Notes under the pieces: generated by a model
What the model was told of the DNA's origin: nothing
The model's database searches: none
The model's input: the letters and a program-made list of their open reading frames with translations, nothing else
Position numbers and translations under genes: made by a program
Source: an uncultured bacterium
GTDB taxonomy: Bacteria; Verrucomicrobiota; Lentisphaeria; Oligosphaerales; Oligosphaeraceae
Assembly (NCBI GenBank): GCA_902783355.1
Contig: CACZQQ010000154.1
Coordinates: 1-5,406 of the forward strand
Length of the DNA stretch: 5,406 nt
Direction of reading: 5' to 3'
In this document: positions 1-5,406 of the stretch, in pieces
Layout of the letters: each line of letters opens with the position of its first letter
Numbering within the stretch: the first letter of the stretch is position 1

Positions 1-1
1 G

Positions 2-784
2 CACGGCGCCACGTGGCGCGGCCGCAAGGCGGGCACGCTGGGCCACTGCGCCGCCTTCTCCCTCAACCAGTTCAAATGCCTCTGCGCCGGCGAGGGCGGC
101 ACCTTCGTCACCGACGACGAGAACCTCTACAAGGCCGCCGCCAAGTTCTGGAGCTTCGGCGAGACCGCGCGGCCCGACCAGCGCCGCGACCACCACGCCT
201 ACGCCCTCGGCTGGATGTACCGCAACAACGAGCTGACCGCCGCCTTCGCGCGTTCGCAGCTGCTCAAGCTGGACGGCAATCTGGCCACCCTCCGCGCCAA
301 CGCGGACGCCCTCCGCGCCAGTCTCGCGCCCCATCCCGCGCTGAAGCTGCCCTGCGAGCCGGCCGAATGCCACCACACCTACTACAACTTCAACATCCGG
401 CTGGATTTCGCGGCGCTCGGCATGGAGGAGAAACCCGCCGCCGAGAAGGCGCGCTTCCGCAACGCCGTCTGCCAGGCGCTTCTGGCCGAGGGGCTTCCCT
501 GCCAGGTCTGGCAGCACTACATCCTGCCCGCCATGACCGTCTTCCAGGCCAAGAACGCCTTCGGCGGCGGCTATCCGTGGAGCATTCCGGGCGCGGACGA
601 AGGCGTCGACTATTCGCCGGAGCAGTTCCCGGAGGCGCTCAAGTACTGCGACAGCCACATCGCCATCGTGACCGCCCTGCGCGCCCCCAACACGGCCGAC
701 ACCGCGCGCCGCCTCGCCGCCGCCGTCAACAAGGTCATGGCCCGCATCCATGAAATCGACCCGGACAGGATTTTAAGGGAATGA
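2..784 (+). CDS. DegT/DnrJ/EryC1/StrS-family PLP aminotransferase, 5'-truncated by window edge
   Basis: The visible part is 260 residues in frame from base 2 to a TGA at 782-784. Family members are usually about 370-420 residues, so roughly the first third is missing. The fragment opens with HGATWRGRKAGTLG, the segment just before the active site in this family. The stretch FSLNQFKCLCAGEGG follows, where Lys25 of the fragment (bases 74-76) is the expected lysine for the PLP internal aldimine. GEGGTFVTDD and YRNNELTAAFARSQL (fragment residues 73-87) are the next conserved blocks. Family members transfer an amino group, usually from glutamate or glutamine, to a keto-sugar or keto-cyclitol in the cytoplasm. 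The HGAxWRGR...GEGG wording resembles the scyllo-inosamine aminotransferase/AHBA synthase branch, but this is recollection of family style, so the substrate is unassigned. It ends 53 nt before a signal-peptide ORF. It differs clearly from the second aminotransferase at 1186-2376, so the two are not a recent duplication. Confidence 0.93.
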   Translation, partial: HGATWRGRKAGTLGHCAAFSLNQFKCLCAGEGGTFVTDDENLYKAAAKFWSFGETARPDQRRDHHAYALGWMYRNNELTAAFARSQLLKLDGNLATLRANADALRASLAPHPALKLPCEPAECHHTYYNFNIRLDFAALGMEEKPAAEKARFRNAVCQALLAEGLPCQVWQHYILPAMTVFQAKNAFGGGYPWSIPGADEGVDYSPEQFPEALKYCDSHIAIVTALRAPNTADTARRLAAAVNKVMARIHEIDPDRILRE

Positions 785-827
785 GGCGGAACCGTGGTTG
801 AAAAGTCACAGAAAACAGTTGCATTCC

Positions 828-832
828 AGGAG
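828..832 (+). promoter_or_regulatory. Ribosome binding site of the truncated signal-peptide ORF
   Basis: AGGAG lies 5 nt before the ATG at 838, close to ideal spacing. It shows that the short ORF was, or still is, a translated gene start rather than a chance ORF. Confidence 0.7.
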
Positions 833-837
833 AAACC

Positions 838-1065
838 ATGCATTTGAAGAAGACGATTCTGGTCATGGCGTTGTTGTCCGCCGGCCTGCTGGTTGCGCAG
901 GAGGCGCCGCAGGAGGCCGCCGTCTCCGACTGGGAGGCGTGGCAGGAAGAGCTATGTTTTTTTCTTACATGCATCAAAAGGGGACATGGGAATTTGACAC
1001 AATCCCGTTTTACGCAGGGATATGTCTTTTTCTTTCATCTCCCGCATTGCCTTGCAGGAATTTGA
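838..1065 (+). pseudogene. Stump of a secreted-protein gene: signal peptide plus short mature N-terminus, then lost coding character
   Basis: The start has a strong ribosome binding site and encodes a textbook signal peptide. MHLKK is the basic end, a hydrophobic stretch runs through residues 6-20, and cleavage is likely after LLVA before QEAP. The next 18 or so residues (QEAPQEAAVSDWEAWQEE) are acidic, typical of a mature N-terminus, and are written in GC-rich codons. From about base 951 the DNA turns AT-rich (about 36% GC by hand count over 951-1110). The frame then reads an unlikely Cys/Phe-rich tail to a TGA at 1063-1065, whose bases lie inside a repeat. The simplest reading is a secreted-protein gene that lost its body by deletion or insertion near 951. 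Its layout parallels the gene at 2407: both follow a DegT aminotransferase closely, and both have a signal peptide then an acidic D/E-W segment. An authentic 75-residue secreted peptide is possible but less likely. No family can be assigned to so short a piece. Confidence 0.55.
989..1001 (+). repeat. 13-bp direct repeat, copy 1 (contains TTGACA)
   Basis: GGAATTTGACACA is identical to 1057-1069, 68 bp downstream. The embedded TTGACA matches a sigma-70 -35 box, but I see no good -10 box 16-18 bp downstream of this copy. Confidence 0.75.
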
Positions 1066-1069
1066 CACA
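1057..1069 (+). repeat. 13-bp direct repeat, copy 2 (contains TTGACA)
   Basis: This is the exact second copy of GGAATTTGACACA. Its TTGACA (1062-1067) is followed 16 bp later by AAAAAT (1084-1089) preceded by TGT, an extended -10-like arrangement. The repeats could be paired regulator sites, duplicated promoter elements, or footprints of a rearrangement. Confidence 0.75.
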
Positions 1070-1107
1070 TAAAAGGGTCTTGTAAAAATTATTTTTAGAT
1101 AGATAAT
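1062..1107 (+). promoter_or_regulatory. Candidate sigma-70-type promoter(s) for the second aminotransferase and the downstream secreted protein
   Basis: There are two overlapping possibilities. The first is TTGACA at 1062-1067, a 16-bp spacer, then AAAAAT at 1084-1089 with an upstream TG. The second is TTGTAA at 1080-1085, a 16-bp spacer, then GATAAT at 1102-1107, which matches five of six bases of TATAAT. The second would start transcription near 1113-1115, after the ATG at 1108. That would rule out the long ORF start and leave a leader of about 70 nt before 1186. The assignment assumes E. coli-like consensus boxes, which may not hold in this lineage. Confidence 0.4.
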
Positions 1108-1120
1108 ATGTCAAACGACA

Positions 1121-1147
1121 GGAGAAGACCACACAGGCCTCTTCTTC
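1121..1147 (+). promoter_or_regulatory. Hairpin in the 5' leader of the second aminotransferase
   Basis: GGAGAAGA (1121-1128) pairs with TCTTCTTC (1140-1147), including one G-T pair. CC (1129-1130) pairs with GG (1136-1137), leaving a 2-nt bulge at 1138-1139 and the loop ACACA (1131-1135). That gives ten base pairs between the candidate promoter and the ribosome binding site. The stem buries a first AGGAG-like sequence (1120-1124) and leaves the real site at 1169-1174 outside. No T run follows, so it is not an intrinsic terminator. It could stabilise the transcript or regulate translation, but no known riboswitch is recognised. Confidence 0.4.
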
Positions 1148-1168
1148 AATACCATTTCCCAATTGCAA

Positions 1169-1174
1169 CAGGAG
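1169..1174 (+). promoter_or_regulatory. Ribosome binding site that sets the start of the second aminotransferase
   Basis: CAGGAG sits 11 nt before the ATG at 1186 and 14 nt before a second in-frame ATG at 1189. The alternative ATG at 1108 has no purine-rich site upstream. This favours 1186. Confidence 0.6.
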
Positions 1175-1185
1175 AAAACACCATC

Positions 1186-2376
1186 ATGATGACAGAAAAG
1201 GAAATCAGCGACGCGCTGGGCGTCGGCATGGCGCATCCATGGAGCGGCGAGCCCCTGCTGGGCGGCGTCTATGGCGAAGAGGAAATCGAGGCCGCGGTCG
1301 CGGCCATCCGCGACTCCTTCGACCCCTGCACGGGCTTTGGCTTCTCCTCCAAGCCCATCTGTGACTTTGAGGCCGCCATGGCCCAATACGTGGGCACCGC
1401 CGACGCGGTGGCCGTCAACAGCGCGGGGCCCGCGCTGGACATCGTGATGCGCGCGCTGCATCTCCAGCCGGGCGACGAGGTGATAATCCCCTCCGTCAAC
1501 TACGACGCGGCGCCGCTGGCGGTTCTCCATGGCGGCGGCACGATCGTCTGGGGCGAAGTCCGCGCCAGCGACTACATGCTCGACCCCGCCGACGTGGAGC
1601 GCAAGATGACCCCGCGCACTCGCGCCATCTTCCCTGTCCACATCCACGGCATGTGCGCTCCCATGGACGAGTATATGGCCGTCGCCGAGCGCCATCCGCA
1701 TCCCGTCCACGGGCCGGCCAAGGTCATCGGCGACGCGGCCCGCGCCTGCGGCGGCGACTACAAGGGGACGAAGGTCGGCAAGCTCGGCTGGTGCACCATC
1801 TTCTCCTTCCAGACCATGAAGAACATGACCACGCTTGGCGAAGGCGGCATGATCGTCACCGACGACTTGGAGCTGTCGAATTTCGCGCGCAACGTCCGCA
1901 TGTATGGCCGCGGCATCGGCGAATACGGCACCAGCAACGTGATGACGAAGGTGCAGGCGGCCGTGGGCCTTGTGCAGTTGAGGAAGCTGGACGGCTTCAT
2001 CGCCGCGCGCCGCCGCCTCGCCGCCGGCCGCAACCGGCTGCTGGCGGGCGTGGAGGGCGTCGAACTGCCCATGGGCGGCGACTGCTCCGAGCACACCTTC
2101 TACCTCTACCCGCTTACCCTGAAGAAGGAATGGGGCGGCGAACGGCGCGACAAACTCTGCAAGATGCTCCAGGAGGAGTACCAGATTGGCGCATGGGTGG
2201 CCAACATCCCCAACTACCTCGTCCACCCCTACGTCGCCGCCCACGCCGCAGGAAGCACCCCGATTTCGGACGAGATCGTCAAGCAGGTCATCTGCCTGCC
2301 CATCCATCCCGCGATGAGCGACAGTGACAACCGTTTCATTGCCGCCGCCTTCCTCTCCTGCCTGAAACACATCTAG
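1186..2376 (+). CDS. DegT/DnrJ/EryC1/StrS-family PLP-dependent aminotransferase
   Basis: The start at 1186 gives 396 residues, normal for the family. Starting at 1108 would add 26 residues (Arg/Pro/His-rich) that do not look like this family and would run through the leader hairpin. Visible blocks in order are: GVYGEEEIEAAVAAI near the N-terminus; VAVNSAGPALDIVMRAL, the phosphate-binding region; GDEVIIPSVNYDA; VIGDAARACGG with Asp183, the residue expected to contact the PLP pyridine nitrogen; and FSFQTMKNMTTLGEGG with Lys212 as the expected Schiff-base lysine. SNVMTKVQAAVGLVQLRKLD follows (from about residue 250), where many relatives have Asn-Tyr-Arg. Here the Arg is absent, which may affect substrate contact. 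The family makes amino-sugars or aminocyclitols in the cytoplasm; the substrate is unknown here. The stop lies 30 nt before the secreted protein at 2407, consistent with one operon. A few family members are dehydratases, but these replace the lysine, and here it is present. Confidence 0.93.
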   Translation: MMTEKEISDALGVGMAHPWSGEPLLGGVYGEEEIEAAVAAIRDSFDPCTGFGFSSKPICDFEAAMAQYVGTADAVAVNSAGPALDIVMRALHLQPGDEVIIPSVNYDAAPLAVLHGGGTIVWGEVRASDYMLDPADVERKMTPRTRAIFPVHIHGMCAPMDEYMAVAERHPHPVHGPAKVIGDAARACGGDYKGTKVGKLGWCTIFSFQTMKNMTTLGEGGMIVTDDLELSNFARNVRMYGRGIGEYGTSNVMTKVQAAVGLVQLRKLDGFIAARRRLAAGRNRLLAGVEGVELPMGGDCSEHTFYLYPLTLKKEWGGERRDKLCKMLQEEYQIGAWVANIPNYLVHPYVAAHAAGSTPISDEIVKQVICLPIHPAMSDSDNRFIAAAFLSCLKHI

Positions 2377-2406
2377 TTGCAATACAGTAAGTTGCTTAAA
2401 ACAGCC

Positions 2407-5166
2407 ATGGCAAAGCAAATGGCCAGATTTTACCTGCTTTTCCTGTTGTCGCTATGCGGCGCGGTTCTCTCTGCGGACTTGACGGACGCGGAGTGGGCGG
2501 CGATGAAGGCGTCGGCGGTGGCGCGCCCGCGCGTGGTCGCCAACCACGACGGCTGCGACGCCACCGCGTGGCCGGCCAGCCGCGGCGAACTGACGCTGGA
2601 GAACTTCTACGGCTACTTCCTTGACAACTTCGTGGGCAACAACGTCACCACGATGAGCTACTGTCCCTATAGCGTGGGCCTTGTCCTCTCCGTGCCGTCC
2701 AAGGTGACCGAACGCATCGAGGTGAGCCTCAACAGCAACTACATCAACATCTGCCGCAAGGTGGAGGAGATGACAGGCAAGGACGTCATGCGTCTGGCGG
2801 AGGATTTCGCCCGCGCGCACGGCCTTGAGTTCTTCGGCTGCATCCGCGTCAATGATGTCCACGACATGCACTTCCCAACCAATTTCTCCAACTACAAGAA
2901 GGCGCATCCCGAATATCTCGTCGGCAGCGCTGAGAAGAGGCCGCCGCGCGGCGAATGGACCGCCTTTGACTTCGCGCGCCCCGAAGTGCGGCAGCTCTTC
3001 GTGGATGTCGTCACCGAACTCATGGAGAACTACGAGGTGGACGGCTTCGAGCTGGACTTCTGCCGCATGACCCTCTTCTTCAAGAGCGTCGCGTGGAACC
3101 AGCCTGTCACGCAGGAGGAGATGGACGGCATGACCGACGCCATCCGCCGCATCCGCGCCAACGCGGAGCGCATCGGGCGCGCCCGCCGCCGCCCCATCGT
3201 CCTCCTCTTCCACATGATCGACTCTCCGGAGGTGTGCCGCCTCATGGGGCTGGACGTGGAGAGGTGGATGCAGGAGGGCCTCTTCGACATCTACGCGGGC
3301 GGAAACGACCGCGGCAACTACAACACCGCCAATGACTTGGCCGCCACCTGCGCCAGATACGGCATCCAGTACTACGCGGCCATCGTCGACCCCTACGGCT
3401 TCCCCGGCCTCTTCTGCCGCAGCACCGACGCCGCCTACGACGGCCTGCATGCCTACCAGATGGCCGCCGGCGCCACGGGCACCTACCTCTTCAACATGCA
3501 CTACAACAAGCATGAGCTCGACCACGTGGCCAATAGCCTGGAGCAGCTGAAGTTCAGGGACAAGACCTACTTCGTCTCCCATCAGCACGAGAACAACTAC
3601 GGCGTGCAGCCCGACGGCTACAAGCAATACAACAAGGTGCCGGAGCTCACGCCGTGGCGCGAGTTCTACGGCGCCGTCCGCAAGGACTATGTCATCCAGG
3701 TCGGCGACGACTTCAGCGATCCCGCCATCGCCGCCCTGCCGCCGGAGGAGAGGCCCGCCGCCATCCTCTATCTGGACGTCCACGGCCACGTCGGCGACCT
3801 CAAGGTCTTCGTCAACGGGCAGGAACTGTCGCCCGGCCTGCCCAACGGCACCATCGTCCCCTACGAGGTGCCGCTGTCGCTGCTGAAGGTCGGCCCGAAC
3901 ACATTGACGCTTGACGCCACCGAGGCGGAAGGCACGATGGGCGGCCACGAGCGCCTCTACGACGGCGACGTCTCGCTGCTCAACCTTGGCCGTCCGTGGT
4001 GGGCGATCTACCGCTCTGGCGCAGGCACCAAGCTCGTGGAGGACGGCGCGTACCGCATGAACGACAATCTGACGACTCCCAACGGCCTCGTCAACATGCT
4101 GCGCACCTTCTCGGGCCTCGGCGGAACGCCCTTCCGCATGGATTTCGACCTCAAGACCTTCCCGGGCAACGCCCCCGAGACCGCCGCGCTGCGCTTTGCG
4201 GACGGACGCAGCCTCGAAGTCATTGACTTCCAGCCAGATGCCGTCGTCCTCAAATACGCGAAAGCGCGCGCCCCCTTCAACACCGCCGACGGCTTCCACC
4301 GTTACTCCCTTGAATTCCGCCGCGGCAAGTTGACGGTGCGGGCCGACGGCCAGCCGCTGCTCACGCGCGTGCCGCTGCCGATGGCCGCCGGCGACCCAAG
4401 CGTCCTCCTGTTGGGCCACAACTACCTCATTCCCGCCGATTCCAACTTTGAGAGCATGGTCATGGGGTCGCTGAACGGGCCGGGCACGGGTTCCAGCTGC
4501 TGGAGGAAGTGCGACATCTACAGCGACATGATGGTCAAGGACGCGGCGCTGCACATCACCTTCCCGCCGCGCCTCGCCGACACCATGCGCGCCGCCCTCT
4601 CCCGCGCCCCGCAATGGGCCGTCGCCCTCGACTTCTCGAACGGCCGCCTGCCATCGGATCCCGTCCTGAAGAGCACTTACGCCGCGGAGGCCCTTTCGCC
4701 CGCCGCCGGCGGCGTCCTTCTGGACAATGAAGTCGGCAGCAACGCCTACATGGGCATGTACTTGGAAAGGCCCGACATGATTCAGTGCGGCAAGCGCTTT
4801 CTCATGGCGGAGGCGCAGTTCACGCCCAAGCGCGCCGCCAAGGCCGACGCCAGCCATCCCGTCTTCCAGATGGTGGTGAGGCCAGGCGCCACCGCCAATA
4901 CGCTCCTCAACGGCGGCGTTGAAGCCACCTGCGACAGCGTCACCTGCCCATGGGGCACCTTCCCCATCGGCAGCCTGCCCGTCACCCTGCGCATCGTCGT
5001 CGACATGCAGGAAAAGCAGGGGGCGCTCCTCTTGAACGGGCGGCTCGTCGGCGCGGGACCGCTTGAAGAGCGGCAGGAGCCGCCGACCCTCTGCTGGGGC
5101 GACCTCTCCGGTAGCGCGGGCGGCGCCGCCGTCCTCAATTCCATCCGCTTCGTGACATGGGACTGA
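2407..5166 (+). CDS. Large secreted glycosidase-like protein (GHL10-type TIM barrel) with beta-sandwich and two concanavalin/LamG-like regions
   Basis: The protein has 919 residues. The start at 2407 gives MAKQMARFYLLFLLSLCGAVLS, a signal peptide likely cut before or after ADLT. An in-frame ATG at 2419 is the alternative, and neither has a clear ribosome binding site. The Cys in the signal lacks a lipobox, so this is probably not a lipoprotein. Residues about 40-400 look like a TIM barrel of the glycosyl-hydrolase-like GHL10/DUF187 kind. RVVANHDGCDA (residues 42-52) forms the first strand region. VRQLFVDVVTELMENYEVDGFELDF ends with acidic Glu215 and Asp217, the best catalytic candidates. DIYAGGNDRG (from 294) and TYLFNMHYN (from 359) look like later strands. 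Residues about 427-507 resemble a galactose-binding-like sandwich (LKVFVNGQEL, NTLTLDATE). Residues about 530-705 and 720-919 each resemble a concanavalin A/LamG-like fold. No LPXTG, PEP-CTERM or C-terminal membrane segment is seen, so it is likely periplasmic or exported. The polysaccharide substrate is unknown and enzyme activity is inferred only. Confidence 0.85.
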   Translation: MAKQMARFYLLFLLSLCGAVLSADLTDAEWAAMKASAVARPRVVANHDGCDATAWPASRGELTLENFYGYFLDNFVGNNVTTMSYCPYSVGLVLSVPSKVTERIEVSLNSNYINICRKVEEMTGKDVMRLAEDFARAHGLEFFGCIRVNDVHDMHFPTNFSNYKKAHPEYLVGSAEKRPPRGEWTAFDFARPEVRQLFVDVVTELMENYEVDGFELDFCRMTLFFKSVAWNQPVTQEEMDGMTDAIRRIRANAERIGRARRRPIVLLFHMIDSPEVCRLMGLDVERWMQEGLFDIYAGGNDRGNYNTANDLAATCARYGIQYYAAIVDPYGFPGLFCRSTDAAYDGLHAYQMAAGATGTYLFNMHYNKHELDHVANSLEQLKFRDKTYFVSHQHENNYGVQPDGYKQYNKVPELTPWREFYGAVRKDYVIQVGDDFSDPAIAALPPEERPAAILYLDVHGHVGDLKVFVNGQELSPGLPNGTIVPYEVPLSLLKVGPNTLTLDATEAEGTMGGHERLYDGDVSLLNLGRPWWAIYRSGAGTKLVEDGAYRMNDNLTTPNGLVNMLRTFSGLGGTPFRMDFDLKTFPGNAPETAALRFADGRSLEVIDFQPDAVVLKYAKARAPFNTADGFHRYSLEFRRGKLTVRADGQPLLTRVPLPMAAGDPSVLLLGHNYLIPADSNFESMVMGSLNGPGTGSSCWRKCDIYSDMMVKDAALHITFPPRLADTMRAALSRAPQWAVALDFSNGRLPSDPVLKSTYAAEALSPAAGGVLLDNEVGSNAYMGMYLERPDMIQCGKRFLMAEAQFTPKRAAKADASHPVFQMVVRPGATANTLLNGGVEATCDSVTCPWGTFPIGSLPVTLRIVVDMQEKQGALLLNGRLVGAGPLEERQEPPTLCWGDLSGSAGGAAVLNSIRFVTWD

Positions 5167-5213
5167 CCGCCGAGGCCATGGAAAAAAACGCAATCTGAAG
5201 GACGCGGTTTGCA

Positions 5214-5263
5214 GAGATGGCAGGATCGCATGTCCCGTCTCCAAGAATGGATTTTCTTTTTTT
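5214..5263 (+). terminator. Weak intrinsic terminator candidate after the secreted-protein gene
   Basis: GAGATGG (5214-5220) can pair with CCGTCTC (5235-5241), seven pairs including one G-T. A T-rich stretch follows at 5252-5263, ending in seven Ts. The stem is modest, and about 10 nt separate it from the first Ts, so it departs from the classic pattern. It is, however, the only terminator-like structure I found within 100 nt downstream of the stop at 5166. Confidence 0.25.
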
Positions 5264-5306
5264 CAAGTTGTTTAATTGTTTGTCAGTCAGTTTGTCCCCA
5301 CAACCA
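5250..5306 (+). repeat. AT-rich direct repeat, copy 1
   Basis: This copy runs GATT, a T-rich run, then a core shared exactly for 21 bp (5264-5284, beginning CAAGTTGTTTAATTG). A looser tail follows, rich in GTCAG/TTTG and ending CAACCA at 5301-5306. It matches 5346-5404 across its whole length with a few substitutions and small gaps. The core contains TTTAAT, a -10-like hexamer, but no matching -35 box is seen. A short inner repeat (TTTGTC at 5279-5284 and 5291-5296) adds to its patterned look. Confidence 0.75.
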
Positions 5307-5335
5307 GGAGGCGACCGCAAGGAGAAAGTGCTCTT

Positions 5336-5345
5336 CCCCCCCCCC
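5336..5345. other. Homopolymer run of ten C
   Basis: An uninterrupted C10 lies in the GC-rich spacer between the two AT-rich repeats. Runs of this length slip during replication and are also prone to sequencing error. It lies outside any gene I can support, so no phase-variable protein can be claimed. Confidence 0.8.
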
Positions 5346-5404
5346 GATTAGTTTTTTCCAAGTTGTTTAATTGTTTGTCTGTTAGTTCGATCACCCTTCA
5401 ACCA
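5346..5404 (+). repeat. AT-rich direct repeat, copy 2
   Basis: This copy repeats GATT, a T6 run, the identical 21-bp core (5359-5379), a diverged tail and a closing CAACCA-like end (5399-5404). It is offset from copy 1 by 95 bp in the core. The window stops just after it, so more copies could follow. Copy 1 is followed by a GC-rich stretch with two GGAG-like sequences; what follows copy 2 is unknown. Confidence 0.75.
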
Positions 5405-5406
5405 AA

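Larger units (their letters stand above)
951..1185. other. AT-rich non-coding island between the two aminotransferase genes
   Basis: Composition shifts sharply from coding DNA at well over 60% GC to about 36% GC over 951-1110, and recovers at the next gene. The island begins with a T7 run (957-963). It carries two 13-bp repeats, candidate promoters, a hairpin and the ribosome binding site of the next gene. I saw no transposase, tRNA or convincing terminal inverted repeats. It is either a long promoter/leader region or a small inserted or deleted segment that broke the preceding ORF. Confidence 0.6.

Noticed and set aside
13..753. Long alternative-frame ORF over the first aminotransferase
   Set aside because: The translation is Arg/Pro/Ala-rich, typical of a shifted frame in GC-rich DNA. 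The frame starting at base 2 holds the conserved aminotransferase motifs.
952..1102. Weak inverted ends (CTAT...TTACA at 952-969 versus TGTAA...ATAG at 1081-1102) suggesting a miniature transposable element
   Set aside because: Matches are limited to a few bases at each edge within AT-rich sequence, and no target-site duplication is visible.
1108..1185. N-terminal extension of the second aminotransferase from the ATG at 1108
   Set aside because: There is no ribosome binding site, the residues do not look like the family, and the stretch overlaps a -10-like box and a hairpin.
1111..2418. Antisense reading frame of 435 codons across the second aminotransferase
   Set aside because: This is the same codon-bias shadow in register with a well-supported gene, and no family resemblance is seen.
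5178..5198. Six-codon mini-ORF (MEKNAI) after the secreted-protein gene
   Set aside because: It is far too short to judge, with only a weak GAGG upstream and no regulatory codon pattern.
2452..5244. Stop-free antisense reading frame of 930 codons across the secreted-protein gene
   Set aside because: It is in codon register with the sense gene, so its stops would need sense codons TTA, CTA or TCA, which this GC-rich gene avoids. The translation is low-complexity (Val/Ala/Gly/His-rich) and the sense strand has clear domains.
5328..5406. Possible GTG gene start after GGAG at 5321-5324
   Set aside because: Spacing from the GGAG is only 3 nt, and the frame runs through the C10 tract and the AT-rich repeat, so it does not look coding.

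Overview
The window is about 5.4 kb of GC-rich bacterial DNA. All of its genes are on the + strand. The genes favour G or C at the third codon position and use AGGAG-type ribosome binding sites. The gene types are DegT-family PLP aminotransferases beside a large secreted glycosidase-like protein of the GHL10 type. This, with the compositional style, suggests a Gram-negative member of the Planctomycetes-Verrucomicrobia-Lentisphaerae group, perhaps Lentisphaerota or Kiritimatiellota. That placement is inference from protein style; there is no marker gene here.

Layout: (1) 2-784 is the 3' two-thirds of a DegT/DnrJ/EryC1/StrS-family aminotransferase whose start lies outside the window. (2) 838-1065 opens with a good ribosome binding site and a clear signal peptide. 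After about 38 codons its coding character collapses into AT-rich DNA, so it looks like the stump of a broken secreted-protein gene. (3) About 951-1185 is an AT-rich non-coding island. It holds a 13-bp direct repeat containing TTGACA, candidate promoters, and a 5' UTR hairpin. (4) 1186-2376 is a second, complete DegT-family aminotransferase. (5) 2407-5166 is a 919-residue secreted protein: signal peptide, TIM-barrel glycosidase-like domain, a small beta-sandwich, and two C-terminal concanavalin/LamG-like regions. (6) 5167-5406 is non-coding, with a weak terminator candidate, two copies of an AT-rich repeat 95-96 bp apart, and a run of ten C.

Genes 4 and 5 are 30 nt apart and probably form one transcript driven from the island at about 1060-1110. 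The first aminotransferase is likewise followed, 53 nt later, by a signal-peptide ORF. The window may therefore preserve two 'aminotransferase then secreted protein' pairs, the first of them damaged. A plausible but unproven theme is the making or remodelling of an amino-sugar or aminocyclitol glycan in the cytoplasm, coupled to handling of a polysaccharide outside the cytoplasm.

No RNA genes, CRISPR arrays, complete insertion sequences or phage genes were seen.
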